A stretch of DNA of 64,000 nt from Niallia taxi (GTDB taxonomy: Bacteria; Bacillota; Bacilli; Bacillales; Cytobacillaceae): the NCBI RefSeq assembly GCF_004005475.1, contig NZ_RZTZ01000013.1:1-64000 (forward strand). The letters run 5' to 3'. The translations under genes and the position numbers were made by a program. The notes under the pieces are model-generated. The model ran no database searches and was not told the origin of the DNA. It saw only the letters and a program-made list of their open reading frames with translations. Positions 46,924 through 56,220 of the stretch are shown here, piece after piece; positions within the stretch are counted from its first letter, which is position 1, and each line of letters opens with the position of its first letter.

Positions 46924-48905
46924 GATTCATCCCCCTCCTCTGCAACCACGATATTTTCATTTTCGAGAATATTTCCTTCTTCTTCTAAACCAAACGCTAC
47001 ATTTGATTCAATCCACTTACGGCGCGGTTCTACCTTATCGCCCATCAATGTCGTAATGCGGCGTTCAGCTCTTGCGATATCATCGATTTTAACGCGTATT
47101 AACGTACGAGTATCAGGATTCATTGTCGTATCCCAAAGCTGGTCGGCATTCATCTCACCCAACCCTTTATAACGTTGCAAAACATAGCCTCTGCCGACTT
47201 TTTTAATGGCATCCTGCAAGTCATCATCGCTCCATGAATACTCAATAACCTCTTTTTTGCCAGATCCTCTGCTTACCTTGTAAAGCGGTGGTAAGGCAAT
47301 ATATACTTTGCCTGCTTCTACTAGCGGCTTCATATAGCGATAGAAGAATGTCAGCAGAAGTACTTGGATATGTGCTCCGTCTGTATCGGCATCTGTCATA
47401 ATGATGACTTTATCATAATTGGAATCTTCAATATTGAAGTCTGCTCCAACTCCCGCTCCAACAGCATGGATGATGGTATTGATTTCTTCATTTTTAAAGA
47501 TATCAGACAGCTTTGCTTTTTCTGTATTGATTACCTTACCTCTTAAAGGAAGAACTGCCTGGAAGCGTCTGTCTCTGCCTTGCTTAGCAGAACCACCAGC
47601 TGAATCACCCTCTACAAGATAAAGCTCATTTTTTTGCGGGTTTTTCGATTGTGCAGGAGTAAGCTTGCCGGAAAGCACCGTTTCCCCGCGCTTTCTTTTC
47701 TTGCCACTTCTTGCTTCTTCTCTTGCTTTACGAGCAGCTTCACGTGCTTGATATGCCTTGATTGCTTTCTTAATGAGAAGAGAGCTCGTCTCAGGATTTT
47801 CTTCAAAAAAGTAAGCAAGATGCTCTGAAACTACTGCATCAACAGCAGATCTAGCTTCACTTGTACCAAGCTTTCCTTTCGTTTGCCCTTCAAATTGAAG
47901 CAGGTTCTCTGGAACACGGACAGAAACAATCGCTGACAGTCCTTCACGAATGTCAGATCCATCCAGATTTTTATCCTTTTCCTTAAGAAGATTAACCTTT
48001 CGTGCATACTCATTGAACATTCTTGTCATGGCAGTCTTACTGCCAGCCTCATGTGTTCCGCCGTCTTTCGTACGAACGTTGTTAACAAAGGACAAGACGT
48101 TTTCTGAATAGCCATCATTAAATTGGAAAGCGAACTCCACTTCAATTCCGTTGCTTTCTCCTTCAAGGCTGACAACAGGGTGAAGGTTATCCTTCTCTTC
48201 ATTCAAATATTCAACAAAGGCTTCAATCCCATTTTCATAATGAAAAACAGCATGCTCCCCTTGGCGATCATCGATTAACTCAATTTTTAAGCCTTTTAAT
48301 AAAAAGGCAGATTCACGCAAACGTTCTGAAAGCGTTTCAAAATTATAAGTAGTTGTAGAGAAGATGGTAGGATCTGGCTTAAAGTGAATAGTTGTGCCGG
48401 TTTGATTTGTTTTACCGAGCTTTTCAAGCGTCGTTACCGGCTTGCCTCCATCTTCAAAACGCTGTTCATATATAAATCCGTCCCGCTTAATTTTAACGAC
48501 AACCCACTCAGACAGCGCGTTAACAACAGAAGCACCAACACCATGCAGCCCGCCGCTTGTTTTGTAACCGCCTTGTCCAAACTTTCCACCTGCATGAAGA
48601 ATCGTAAAGATTACTTCAGGTGTCGGCTTGCCGATTTTATGCATTCCTGTCGGTAATCCTCGTCCTTTATCCTGAACACTTATTGAATTATCCTTATGGA
48701 TTTTCACGATGATTTCTTCACCAAAGCCGGCCAATGCCTCATCGACAGCATTGTCCACTATTTCATATACTAAATGATGCAATCCTCTTGCATCTGTGCT
48801 TCCGATATACATACCAGGACGTTTCCTAACTGCTTCTAGTCCTTCCAGCACCTGAATGGCATCATCGTTATAGTCAAATGGTTGTTGATTTTTCGCCACA
48901 GACAT
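46920..48905 (-). CDS. parE: DNA topoisomerase IV subunit B
   Basis: 661 residues. GHKL ATPase domain with [13 protein letters not shown] and [13 protein letters not shown]; the Toprim domain has [23 protein letters not shown] and DADTDGAHI. It supplies ATP-driven gate movement to ParC. The ATG has a GAGGTGAAAGGGG site. A six-base inverted repeat (CGACAT/ATGTCG, 48927-48956) lies in the leader. Confidence 0.97.
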   Translation of the reverse strand: MSVAKNQQPFDYNDDAIQVLEGLEAVRKRPGMYIGSTDARGLHHLVYEIVDNAVDEALAGFGEEIIVKIHKDNSISVQDKGRGLPTGMHKIGKPTPEVIFTILHAGGKFGQGGYKTSGGLHGVGASVVNALSEWVVVKIKRDGFIYEQRFEDGGKPVTTLEKLGKTNQTGTTIHFKPDPTIFSTTTYNFETLSERLRESAFLLKGLKIELIDDRQGEHAVFHYENGIEAFVEYLNEEKDNLHPVVSLEGESNGIEVEFAFQFNDGYSENVLSFVNNVRTKDGGTHEAGSKTAMTRMFNEYARKVNLLKEKDKNLDGSDIREGLSAIVSVRVPENLLQFEGQTKGKLGTSEARSAVDAVVSEHLAYFFEENPETSSLLIKKAIKAYQAREAARKAREEARSGKKRKRGETVLSGKLTPAQSKNPQKNELYLVEGDSAGGSAKQGRDRRFQAVLPLRGKVINTEKAKLSDIFKNEEINTIIHAVGAGVGADFNIEDSNYDKVIIMTDADTDGAHIQVLLLTFFYRYMKPLVEAGKVYIALPPLYKVSRGSGKKEVIEYSWSDDDLQDAIKKVGRGYVLQRYKGLGEMNADQLWDTTMNPDTRTLIRVKIDDIARAERRITTLMGDKVEPRRKWIESNVAFGLEEEGNILENENIVVAEEGDES

Positions 48906-49413
48906 ACCCCTTTCACCTCAAAAACACGACATATTATCTTTTTATGTAGCATGTCGAACAATTGTTTATGTATTCGTCTATAATTTCATTAATCCTCTAA
49001 AAGAGAAGAATTATTTTTTCTTTAGTCTTTTTGCCTTCTATAGTGGACGAAGGACACCATTTTATGCATGTGAGATAAAATAGATCATACCAGAACAACT
49101 GTTCTTATGATATGATAACAGCATTTTTTCAACAAGCAAATGTATAATTCGATTATTTTCTGAAAATAGTCGTTTAGATTCAATATTATACCAAGAAAGC
49201 AAAAAGAGAAAAGCTTTTTTTTATAAGGTTCGTTTCAAGCATCTTAATTATGTTAACACATATTTCTTATAAAAAAAACGCTAACCGCCGTTTCTCCTCC
49301 AACGTCTTTACCGCTTGCTTATTTATAAAAATAAAAAAACAGATGCAAATGAGGCGGTATCTCAAGCGGAATATATTAGCTTGAGAAGCCTTATTCACAT
49401 CCGTTTTCACGGT
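48906..49413. other. parE upstream region
   Basis: About 500 bases. It holds the parE leader with a CGACAT/ATGTCG inverted repeat, a LexA box (49092-49105) next to probable leftward promoters (TATCAT or TATGAT boxes), and near 49360-49386 an 8-bp hairpin TCTCAAGC/GCTTGAGA downstream of the CoA-binding gene, which may end its transcript. No gene seen. Confidence 0.5.
49092..49105 (-). promoter_or_regulatory. LexA (SOS) box upstream of parE
   Basis: AGAACAACTGTTCT contains GAAC-N4-GTTC, the core of the Bacillus LexA box. It lies just after a possible leftward -10 (TATCAT), about 190 bases before the parE start. Confidence 0.65.
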
Positions 49414-49827
49414 TTATTTTGTCAAAGCGTGTTCGACTTTAATGCATCTGTCCATAATTACGGTATAACCCTTATCTTTCAAAGTGTTAAAGGTTTCTTC
49501 ATGTACAAGTCCTTGCTGTGCCCAAAATACGTCTGCATCAATCTTTTCGAATTCCGCAGCTACCTCTGGGAGAAATTCCGATCTTCTGAATACATTGACG
49601 ATATCAACATGCTCTTTAATCTCTGTCAGGCTCTTATATGCTTTTTTGCCGAGAACTTCATCCACTGTAGGGTTAACGGGAATGATATCATAACCCGCCT
49701 GCATCATAGCGTTTGCGATCATAAAAGACGTTCTCTCCGGATTATCACTTAAACCAACAACCGCTATTGTTTTAGCTTTTTTAAGAATTTTGCCAATTTC
49801 TTCTCTGCTTGGGTTTTCAATTGCCAT
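49414..49827 (-). CDS. yneT: CoA-binding (Rossmann) domain protein, YneT-like
   Basis: 137 residues, a single CoA-binding domain: IAVVGLSDNPERTSF near residue 20, then PVNPTVDEVLGKKAYKSL and VFWAQQGLVHEE, ending VIMDRCIKVEH. It resembles the ADP-forming acyl-CoA synthetase nucleotide domain, without the catalytic parts. YneT is next to parEC in B. subtilis, so this neighbourhood is conserved. The AGGAGGAG site is strong. Its biochemical role is unknown. Confidence 0.9.
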   Translation of the reverse strand: MAIENPSREEIGKILKKAKTIAVVGLSDNPERTSFMIANAMMQAGYDIIPVNPTVDEVLGKKAYKSLTEIKEHVDIVNVFRRSEFLPEVAAEFEKIDADVFWAQQGLVHEETFNTLKDKGYTVIMDRCIKVEHALTK

Positions 49828-49960
49828 TATTTCTCCTCCTCTATGGTCTTGTTTACTTTATATTGATTCCCCTTAAATACAAGCAGGAACCATCTTTATT
49901 ACCATTTATACTAGTCCAGTTTAAGTGTAAATAGCAAATAAAATGCAGGAACATTTTCCT

Positions 49961-50308
49961 TTATTCTGCTTCTTTATCCTTATTCTTTTTTTCCTTCCTT
50001 TCAACCATTGCTCGGTAAATTTGGGTATGCATACTACCTTGTTCAATGTTTTGTAAAAAGAATTCACCAATTAGCTTTTGATAATCTTCATCATCTGTCA
50101 TTTTTTTACTTTGTAGTTCCATTTCCGCAAGTCCCTCATACTCTGTCATTAAGGCATATGTATGGTCATTACCAGATATAGGTGTCAATATTTCGACCTT
50201 ATGCGAATAATTTTCATTGCTGAACTTTTTTAATTCACGTAGGTTTTCAAGTCCCTCCTTAAATTTATCCTGTTTTAAAGAGAATGTTTGGTATACATAA
50301 ACAGTCAT
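49961..50308 (-). CDS. Small alpha/beta protein, dimeric-barrel type, unknown
   Basis: 115 residues. The start YVYQTFSLKQDKFKEGLENL and the core KVEILTPISGNDHTYALMTEYEGLAEME suggest a ferredoxin-like dimeric alpha/beta barrel of the NIPSNAP or ABM type. The lysine-rich tail is disordered. The GGAGGT site precedes the ATG by seven bases. No partner genes give a clue. Confidence 0.6.
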   Translation of the reverse strand: MTVYVYQTFSLKQDKFKEGLENLRELKKFSNENYSHKVEILTPISGNDHTYALMTEYEGLAEMELQSKKMTDDEDYQKLIGEFFLQNIEQGSMHTQIYRAMVERKEKKNKDKEAE

Positions 50309-50387
50309 TTTACAGTACCTCCAAAGAATCAGTTATGATACATTATCATGCCCTTTACAGCTAAAAAAATTCCAATACTAAAAAGGA

Positions 50388-50412
50388 TAAAAAGAGCAGC
50401 ACAAAGCCGCTC
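50388..50412 (-). terminator. Leftward terminator
   Basis: GAGCAGC / GCCGCTC hairpin with a T run on the minus strand; it serves the Tyr-rich gene at 50426. Confidence 0.7.
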
Positions 50413-50425
50413 CTGATAAACATTA

Positions 50426-50674
50426 TTATCTTTTTTCCAATGCATTTAAACGCTGATTAACTCTTTGCAGACTGCGCTCAAGCTGGTCAATGTCTCGTTG
50501 CTGCTGGTTGTTTTCCCGCTCAAGCTGATTGATTCTTCTCTCCCATTGTTTCCACTGGGGCATGTTAAACAGCTGAGATAACTGCATTTGTCTATTTGGA
50601 TCATCATAATAACCTTGTTGATAATTGTAGTCATAGGAAACTTGAGGATAGCTATAATTTACATAAGGATACAT
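50426..50674 (-). CDS. Tyr/Gln-rich coiled-coil protein, probably spore-associated
   Basis: 82 residues from an ATG with AAGGAGAG ten bases upstream; an earlier frame reaches into the promoter. Residues 1-30 are very rich in Tyr, Pro and Gln (YPYVNYSYPQVSYDYNYQQG), and 45-82 form a coiled coil (ERRINQLERENNQQQRDIDQ). Tyr-rich ends are typical of coat proteins. A perfect sigma-K -10 pattern stands 32 bases upstream. The coat assignment is inference. Confidence 0.55.
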   Translation of the reverse strand: MYPYVNYSYPQVSYDYNYQQGYYDDPNRQMQLSQLFNMPQWKQWERRINQLERENNQQQRDIDQLERSLQRVNQRLNALEKR

Positions 50675-50705
50675 ATAGGCAACTCTCCTTTTTTTATATC
50701 TGCCA

Positions 50706-50714
50706 TACAATATG
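50706..50714 (-). promoter_or_regulatory. Sigma-K-type -10 element
   Basis: CATATTGTA on the minus strand fits CATANNNTA exactly, 32 bases before the Tyr-rich gene's start codon. The -35 AC is not clear. Confidence 0.35.
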
Positions 50715-50744
50715 CATCAACCCATAGATTGATAAGGACAGTCG

Positions 50745-50778
50745 CCTAGTTTCCCTGATAGGAGACTTGGTCTTTTTT
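50745..50778 (+). terminator. Terminator-like hairpin upstream of the transpeptidase gene
   Basis: CCTAGTTTCC / GGAGACTTGG with a 6-base loop, G-U pairs, then TCTTTTTT. No rightward gene ends here, so it may be an insulator or attenuator. Confidence 0.35.
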
Positions 50779-50787
50779 AAGCGTAAG

Positions 50788-50815
50788 ACTACTCCGCTTT
50801 CTTGTGCATATAGTA
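50788..50815 (+). promoter_or_regulatory. Candidate sigma-K promoter of the LD-transpeptidase gene
   Basis: AC at 50788-50789, 17 bases, then CATATAGTA (50807-50815), an exact match to CATANNNTA. Confidence 0.4.
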
Positions 50816-50844
50816 GCTGTAAGCATACTAATGGAGGTTAACCA

Positions 50845-51339
50845 ATGAATCATATTGTAAAAAGTGGGGAGACCTTGACCCAAATAGCAAGAGATTACCG
50901 GCTGTCATTATCTGCTCTTTTACAGGCGAACAGTGGTATTAATCCTAATATCATTAATCCAGGACAAATTATCCTAATCCCTGGCTTGCCTTCTCCACAA
51001 AGTATTCCATATCAACTAGATGTATCTGTTGGAGCCCGCACACTAAGACTTCTTAGGAATGGTGTCCTGCAGAAACAATACCCAATCGCTGTTGGCCGTA
51101 TGCTAACAAGCACGCCTGTCGGTAATTATGTTATCATCAATAAAGCACCAAATCCTGGAGGTCCATTCGGTACATTATGGATGAGTCTTTCAAAGGAGCA
51201 TTATGGCATACATGGCACAAACAATCCTAGTTCCATTGGCAAAGCTGTTTCAAAAGGATGTATCCGTATGTATAACAAAGACGTTGAGGAGCTTGCTAGC
51301 ATTGTCCCAATCGGCACGGCTGTGTTTATTCATCCTTAA
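50845..51339 (+). CDS. ykuD: LysM L,D-transpeptidase
   Basis: 164 residues, equal to B. subtilis YkuD as I recall it. LysM repeat at 3-46 ([16 protein letters not shown]). The catalytic domain has [10 protein letters not shown] (His123) and SKGCIRM with nucleophile Cys139. It makes meso-diaminopimelate cross-links in peptidoglycan. No signal peptide; a GGAGGT site precedes the ATG. YkuD is a late sporulation protein in B. subtilis, and a sigma-K-like promoter is present here. It is divergent from the Tyr-rich gene. Confidence 0.92.
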   Translation: MNHIVKSGETLTQIARDYRLSLSALLQANSGINPNIINPGQIILIPGLPSPQSIPYQLDVSVGARTLRLLRNGVLQKQYPIAVGRMLTSTPVGNYVIINKAPNPGGPFGTLWMSLSKEHYGIHGTNNPSSIGKAVSKGCIRMYNKDVEELASIVPIGTAVFIHP

Positions 51340-51346
51340 TTTCTTT

Positions 51347-51970
51347 TTATTCCACGTATGTAACAAACTCACGAACCGGCTTACGATATCCTCGCGGCTG
51401 TCTGCTTTCTACCTTTTCTTTGCCAATGGTAATCATTAGCACCACTTCCTCCTCAGCAGGAACTTGCAGTAACTGGCGGACCTCCTGCTGATTAAAACCA
51501 ATCATTGGGCATGTATCCCAGCCTTGATTCTTGGCTGCAAGCATAAACAGCATGGCAGAAAGGGAAGCGTTTCGGATAGCCTCTTCTTTTAGAAATTCTG
51601 TACCACGATCTTCATAAAAAGCAGTAGTATCTGATACTAAATGATCATATTCTTGCTTATTGACAATGCAAAGCATTTGCAGGCCCTCATAAATATCACC
51701 AGCTTGTTTGTAGGCATGTTTGTTTCCAACTACCAGTATGACTGCAGAGGCACTTGCTACTTTATATTGACCTTGTGCTGCGGCTCTGATTTTTTCTTTC
51801 ATATTCGCATCAAGCACTGTTATGTATCGAGTATGCTGCAAGTTAAAAGCGGATGGAGCCAGCTTAACTGCTTCAAAAATAGTATTTAATTCTTCCTTTG
51901 TAATGGGGTTACCTTCTAAAAAGTTACTGGCAGAGCGTCTTTCCTTCACTATATCTAAAAATTCAGCCAT
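51347..51970 (-). CDS. mhqN: Nitroreductase-family protein, MhqN-like
   Basis: 207 residues, one FMN-binding nitroreductase domain. RRSASNFLEGNPITKEEL and LAPSAFNLQHTRYI give the FMN site; GWDTCPMIGF and TIGKEKVESRQPRGYRKP complete it. This pattern is close to MhqN, the NAD(P)H nitroreductase of the methylhydroquinone stress regulon. AAAGGAG precedes the ATG. No MhqR operator was identified. The end converges with the transpeptidase gene at seven bases. Confidence 0.85.
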   Translation of the reverse strand: MAEFLDIVKERRSASNFLEGNPITKEELNTIFEAVKLAPSAFNLQHTRYITVLDANMKEKIRAAAQGQYKVASASAVILVVGNKHAYKQAGDIYEGLQMLCIVNKQEYDHLVSDTTAFYEDRGTEFLKEEAIRNASLSAMLFMLAAKNQGWDTCPMIGFNQQEVRQLLQVPAEEEVVLMITIGKEKVESRQPRGYRKPVREFVTYVE

Positions 51971-52026
51971 GGTTTTTCTCCTTTAATGGTTATTTATCTC
52001 GAATTAAAGATATATGAAATTTGTTT

Positions 52027-52491
52027 TCACGTAAAGTTTTTTGCCTCATCCCTTCCTTCTACTTCCACCATAAAGGTGAAAGCTGAGCTGCCTCGTTCCC
52101 ACTTTGCAGAAACAACGTAAATATATACTCCTCTTTTCTCAGGGAGCACTAAATAATTACCGTCCAAAACTGCCGTATTTTCCTGATCATTTGACCAATT
52201 TGCCACATTTATCGAATTTTCAAAGGGAGTTCTCGTGAATGTCAACTTAACGCGATCACCAGGATGAACATAAACCGCTTCTATTTCCTTCTCTTTCCAT
52301 ACTATCTCTGGTGTGGGAGCATCACTGCAAACGCTTTGTAAAACTCCATCCCAACAATAGCTCCCTTGTACAGTAGGCACTATTTGACCATTTATAGTAA
52401 AGATTGCAGCAGGCATGCTGACACGACTTTCAAAAAAGATAATCATACTAAGCAAAATACCCACTATCAGCAACGAAATCAGCTTTTTCAT
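52027..52491 (-). CDS. Membrane-anchored or secreted protein, unknown function
   Basis: 154 residues. The ATG at 52491 has an AAAGGAGGA site. Residues 4-25 are an N-terminal membrane or signal segment. A disulphide-like pair occurs in GSYCWDGVLQSVCSDAP, and the rest is beta-rich (DRVKLTFTR, VYIYVVSAKWERGS), suggesting an extracytoplasmic Ig-like fold. Similar CW...VC proteins occur in Bacillus with no assigned role. Confidence 0.6.
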   Translation of the reverse strand: MKKLISLLIVGILLSMIIFFESRVSMPAAIFTINGQIVPTVQGSYCWDGVLQSVCSDAPTPEIVWKEKEIEAVYVHPGDRVKLTFTRTPFENSINVANWSNDQENTAVLDGNYLVLPEKRGVYIYVVSAKWERGSSAFTFMVEVEGRDEAKNFT

Positions 52492-52548
52492 TGATATTCC
52501 TCCTTTCACTCATTAGACGTACCTTTGGAAAAATATGTTACTTTCAAA

Positions 52549-52574
52549 TAAAAAAACGCCTAAATTGGCGTTTT
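52549..52574 (-). terminator. Terminator of the sarcosine oxidase gene
   Basis: AAAACGCC / GGCGTTTT with a 6-base loop; a T run follows on the minus strand. Confidence 0.85.
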
Positions 52575-52619
52575 AGTTAATTCCTATGAATGGATATTTT
52601 AAAATAATAACAACTACGG

Positions 52620-53762
52620 TTATTTAACAGGAACTTGGAACCTTTTTACTGAAAATGGGCTAATATTATGTTCCGTTTTCCCTGTTGCTACGAGATCACT
52701 TAAGATTTGGCCGACTACACTGCTGAATTTAAAGCCATGACCCGAGAAGCCGGCAGCAATAGCAACATTTTTATAAGTAGGATGAAGGTCAATGATAAAG
52801 TCTTCATCCGGCGTCAGAGTATATGTGCACGTCTTCCCAAATTTCAATTCCTTCGTTAATGGCATATAAGTGGATAGGAACTGCTGCACATCTCCTGCAT
52901 CCTCCGCTACTTCGCCAAATGGGCTGACTGCTACGTCTGGGTCCATCTTGATGCCTCCGTCATGCCTCCCTATCTTTAGGCCAGCTTCCGCAATGCTGGG
53001 GAAGCCATAATACATCCCTTGATCTGTTTCAAAGGAAAACGCCGGAAAGTTTTCGCTTCCATAATGCACATCGTCTGCCTCAAACCAGGCGAAGGTTTTT
53101 CTTGTGGGGCTTAATGGGAGATGGAGACCAAGCTTAGCTAGAAGCTTCCCTGCCCATGCTCCTCCACTAACAATAAGAGAATTTGCTTGATACGTATTGC
53201 TTGCTGTTTTAACTGTTACGGAACTTTCCTGTACCTCTATATCCAACACTTTTGTGTATGTAAGCAGATCCGCACCTCTTTCAATCGCAAGCTTTTTATA
53301 GGCTTCTATGCATGCCTCGCTTTTAAGTACACCAGATGACTTTTCAAAACAGCCGATATAATTGTCAGGAAGCTTAATACCTGGCCAACGCTCCATCACC
53401 TGGTTAGCATCTAATTTATCGACTGCAAGCTTATATGTATGTGCACTATCCATAATATTTTTCAGGAAAACGGAATCGTCTTTCCCGATGTTCAGGACAC
53501 CTGTTTGTAAGAACAGCTCCTCTTTAGAAAGCTCCGCAAGCTCCATCCATAGCTCTTGAGCTTTTAATGCTAACGGCACATATTCCGCACCTTCTCCATA
53601 TGCATGCCTGATTATGCGTGTATCTCCATGGTGACTACCGTTCGTGTGCGGTGGATCAAAAGCATCAATCAGTAGTGTTTTAATCCCTCGTTTCGCTAAA
53701 TAGTAGCCTGCCGCCATTCCCATTGATCCAGCGCCAACTATTATTGCATCATATTGCGTCAT
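52620..53762 (-). CDS. soxA: Monomeric sarcosine oxidase
   Basis: 380 residues. FAD motif IIVGAGSMGMAAGYYLA at the start and FDPPHTNGSHHGDTRIIRHAYG, which is nearly identical to Bacillus sp. B-0618 monomeric sarcosine oxidase (MSOX). The Cys that carries covalent FAD in MSOX is conserved in GKTCTYT near residue 312, and the Lys in SGHGFKFSS is present. It oxidises sarcosine to glycine, formaldehyde and hydrogen peroxide. N-methyltryptophan oxidase activity is less likely. A typical AGGAG-type site precedes the ATG. Confidence 0.92.
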   Translation of the reverse strand: MTQYDAIIVGAGSMGMAAGYYLAKRGIKTLLIDAFDPPHTNGSHHGDTRIIRHAYGEGAEYVPLALKAQELWMELAELSKEELFLQTGVLNIGKDDSVFLKNIMDSAHTYKLAVDKLDANQVMERWPGIKLPDNYIGCFEKSSGVLKSEACIEAYKKLAIERGADLLTYTKVLDIEVQESSVTVKTASNTYQANSLIVSGGAWAGKLLAKLGLHLPLSPTRKTFAWFEADDVHYGSENFPAFSFETDQGMYYGFPSIAEAGLKIGRHDGGIKMDPDVAVSPFGEVAEDAGDVQQFLSTYMPLTKELKFGKTCTYTLTPDEDFIIDLHPTYKNVAIAAGFSGHGFKFSSVVGQILSDLVATGKTEHNISPFSVKRFQVPVK

Positions 53763-53908
53763 TACGATAACTCCTCTCTATCTATACAAACTCTTTTGTT
53801 ATAAAGCCAATCATACCATTGTTCTACTTTCGGAAAAATAAAAAAATAAACACTAAACAAAAAAATGGCTTCATCCAAATAAGGATATGCTCAAGAACTA
53901 GGAATCCG

Positions 53909-53917
53909 CATACTTTA
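53909..53917 (+). promoter_or_regulatory. Sigma-K-type -10 element
   Basis: CATACTTTA fits CATANNNTA exactly, 29 bases before the coat-like gene's GAGGTG-preceded start. No good -35. Confidence 0.35.
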
Positions 53918-53945
53918 TAAAGAGTCTGACAAAGAGGTGAATTAC

Positions 53946-54266
53946 ATGCAATTTGGACCATTCCAACCGTATATGCCATGGGGACAAGGACAACAAAGCT
54001 ACAATCCATACAGAAATTGGCAACAATCTCCACATTCCAACCCGTTTGGAGGCTGGCAAGGCTATCAGCAGCCATCTTATGACAACTGGAACCACAACTA
54101 CCATGACCATGATCATTATCCATTTGGAGGCTATCAGCAGCCTTATCAACACCAAAACTGGCAGGACCCACATAACGGCTTCCAACAAAATTATTGGAAA
54201 AAGGATCATCAACATCCAAATGGTCATTGGGATGAATGGCATAAGCAATACCCACAAGGACGTTAA
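53946..54266 (+). CDS. Gln/Tyr/His/Trp-rich protein, probable spore coat component
   Basis: 106 residues from the ATG at 53946, which has GAGGTG seven bases upstream. Low complexity throughout: repeated GYQQP and Y-P-F-G-G units (PFGGWQGYQQPSYDN, PFGGYQQPYQH) with many His, Asn and Trp. There is no membrane segment. Proteins of this kind in Bacillus are usually coat or exosporium components; the sigma-K-like -10 supports this but does not prove it. A terminator follows. Confidence 0.6.
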   Translation: MQFGPFQPYMPWGQGQQSYNPYRNWQQSPHSNPFGGWQGYQQPSYDNWNHNYHDHDHYPFGGYQQPYQHQNWQDPHNGFQQNYWKKDHQHPNGHWDEWHKQYPQGR

Positions 54267-54274
54267 TTCAGGAG

Positions 54275-54303
54275 AAAAGAGGTGGTTACTACCTCTTTTT
54301 TCT
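54275..54303 (+). terminator. Terminator of the coat-like gene
   Basis: AAAAGAGGT / ACCTCTTTT with a 7-base loop and T run. Confidence 0.8.
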
Positions 54304-54502
54304 ATTTAATAATGAAATAACAATTAATATCATGCTAGGTGGTAGGTGTATCCATATATGTTGCAAAGATTATTATCTATCCAATGACTTAAAAAGCCTG
54401 CTTAAAAATGATGAATCTCGCAGATGAAGCGCTCAAGAATCGCTCGTGTGAATACATACAGCCAGATGCTTTAAAGACTTTATATTAAAAAGGCTAGAAA
54501 CT

Positions 54503-54536
54503 AAAAATAAGCAGGAGGACAGCCCTCCTGCTTATT
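54503..54536 (-). terminator. Terminator of the symporter operon
   Basis: AATAAGCAGGAGG / CCTCCTGCTTATT with a 4-base loop; minus-strand T tract from 54503. Confidence 0.88.
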
Positions 54537-54539
54537 ACT

Positions 54540-56012
54540 TTACACCTGTTTAGAATTTGTTTTTAATACTTCCACTGGTCTTGTTAACAGCGAAACTACT
54601 GTAAGTACGATAAGGTTGATAATTAATGCAATGATTCCCACATTAAAATCCTGAATTGCTTGTGGCAGGAATGGGAATATTGTTCCGACTGTTGAGCCGG
54701 AAATCGTCACAAACGCAACCGTTGCTACACCTGTTGAGATACCGGCAAATGCACCTGCTTTTGTTACGAAGTTATTTTTCATTAAACTGAACAATAGTGT
54801 TGGGAATAGCTGTGTTACTAAGCTATAGCCCATAAGAAGCAAGGCAACTAATGTTCCGCCGCCCTTAAAGGTAACAAACACGGAAATCAAGGCAACGACT
54901 GGAACTAGATAACGTGCCATACTTGTAACCTGCTTGTCTGTGGCACTTGGCTTCAATACTTTGTAGACGTTTTTTGCAAGGAGTGTTGCTGCTGCCATCA
55001 AAATCATCGAACCAGGAACAAGCGCAGTTAAAATCCCAGCTGCTCCAATAATACCAACTACCCATGGATCAAATGTTTGAATGGACAAGCGAAGCAATGC
55101 CAAATCTGTGTCTGCTCCAGTTAATGTTGGCACTTGCAGGATTGCGGCAAAACCAACGAAAAAGACGAATAAAAGAACCAATTGATATAATGGCATGAAA
55201 ATGGCATTTTTTCGGAACGCTTTTTCTCCTTGAGAGGAATAAATAGAACCGAATGTATGTGGCCACATATAAAAGCCTAATGCAGTTAGTAAAACAGTTG
55301 TTACAAACCAAGAAGAGCTTTGTCCGGAATCTGGCAAGGAAAGAAAGCCTGCCTTCGCAGAATCAATTGCTTCAAACATTGGCTGAATACCGCCATAATA
55401 ATGATGCGGTAAATAAATTCCCAAGAAAAGTACAACACCAAGAATAAGGATATCCTTTGCAACAGCTGTCCAGGCAGATCCGTGAATCCCTGATACCATG
55501 ACATAAACGGTTACAACAACAATGCCAATCCAGATGGCTACTGTTGGTGAAATATGGCCATAGGATGCTTCTGATACAATGATGCCAAGTCCTTTTAATT
55601 GAAGAACAAAGTATGGAATCATTGCGACAAACCCAACAAGAGACACAAGAATTCCTAAATAAGGACTTTTATATTTGCTGACGAAAAAGTCTGATTGAGA
55701 AACGAGCCTGTTATCCTTAGCATAACGCCAGATTTTTGGAAGTAAAAAGTAAGACATAATATAAGCAAGTGCACCGTATGAAATAATATAATACGTTGGT
55801 CCACCTTTACTATATGCCCAGCCGCTTCCGCCAAGGAAGGTAAAGGTTGTATAGATTTCTCCTGCCATCAATACGAATACTAGAATAGATCCAAAGCCTC
55901 TTCCCCCAACAGACCATTGCTCCAAATCCATGTCTTTTCCTTTTTTTGCACGTATTCCTAAAAAGATTGATAATAGCATTGTGGCAAAAATGATGACTAA
56001 TGCTGCGTTCAT
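54540..56012 (-). CDS. yhjB: Sodium:solute symporter family protein, YhjB-like
   Basis: 490 residues, about 13 membrane segments, SSS family (sodium/pantothenate, proline type). Motifs are GGRGFGSILVFVLMAGEIYTTF and GSAWTAVAKDILILG. The length and its partner match YhjB. The start overlaps the small YhjC gene by four bases. In this operon it probably imports a compound used by the two hydrolases upstream, such as an N-acyl or N-carbamoyl amino acid, which is inference. Confidence 0.9.
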   Translation of the reverse strand: MNAALVIIFATMLLSIFLGIRAKKGKDMDLEQWSVGGRGFGSILVFVLMAGEIYTTFTFLGGSGWAYSKGGPTYYIISYGALAYIMSYFLLPKIWRYAKDNRLVSQSDFFVSKYKSPYLGILVSLVGFVAMIPYFVLQLKGLGIIVSEASYGHISPTVAIWIGIVVVTVYVMVSGIHGSAWTAVAKDILILGVVLFLGIYLPHHYYGGIQPMFEAIDSAKAGFLSLPDSGQSSSWFVTTVLLTALGFYMWPHTFGSIYSSQGEKAFRKNAIFMPLYQLVLLFVFFVGFAAILQVPTLTGADTDLALLRLSIQTFDPWVVGIIGAAGILTALVPGSMILMAAATLLAKNVYKVLKPSATDKQVTSMARYLVPVVALISVFVTFKGGGTLVALLLMGYSLVTQLFPTLLFSLMKNNFVTKAGAFAGISTGVATVAFVTISGSTVGTIFPFLPQAIQDFNVGIIALIINLIVLTVVSLLTRPVEVLKTNSKQV

Positions 56013-56203
56013 TCTGCTTCACCTTCTTTGTTTTTTGGATCGATTTTATAAATAATTGCCATAATAACAGATGTTAGTACTGTCCATAACACACACCAAA
56101 ACAGCAAAAACGGCATTCCTAACACATATGGTGTAACCTGGTTAAATACATATGCTCCTCCAAGCATAAAAACAAACGGAAGCAGAGCCAATACTTTAAT
56201 CAT
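56009..56203 (-). CDS. yhjC: DUF3311 small membrane protein, YhjC-like
   Basis: 64 residues, two membrane segments and a charged tail DPKNKEGEAE. The ATG (56203) has GAGGAG eight bases upstream; a GTG nine bases earlier is an alternative. Small DUF3311 proteins regularly accompany SSS symporters and may be an accessory subunit. It follows the M20 gene after 17 bases. Confidence 0.85.
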   Translation of the reverse strand: MIKVLALLPFVFMLGGAYVFNQVTPYVLGMPFLLFWCVLWTVLTSVIMAIIYKIDPKNKEGEAE

Positions 56204-56220
56204 TATGTTCACTCCTCAAT

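Noticed and set aside
49315-49752. A 145-codon plus-strand frame over the yneT region
   Set aside because: It overlaps a well-supported leftward gene, and no ribosome site precedes it.
52620-53762. N-methyltryptophan oxidase
   Set aside because: The close similarity to Bacillus MSOX, including the NGSHHGDTR run and flavin Cys, favours sarcosine oxidase.
53824-54257. Two leftward frames of 143 and 119 codons
   Set aside because: They are complements of the low-complexity coat-like gene, where repeated codons leave all frames open.
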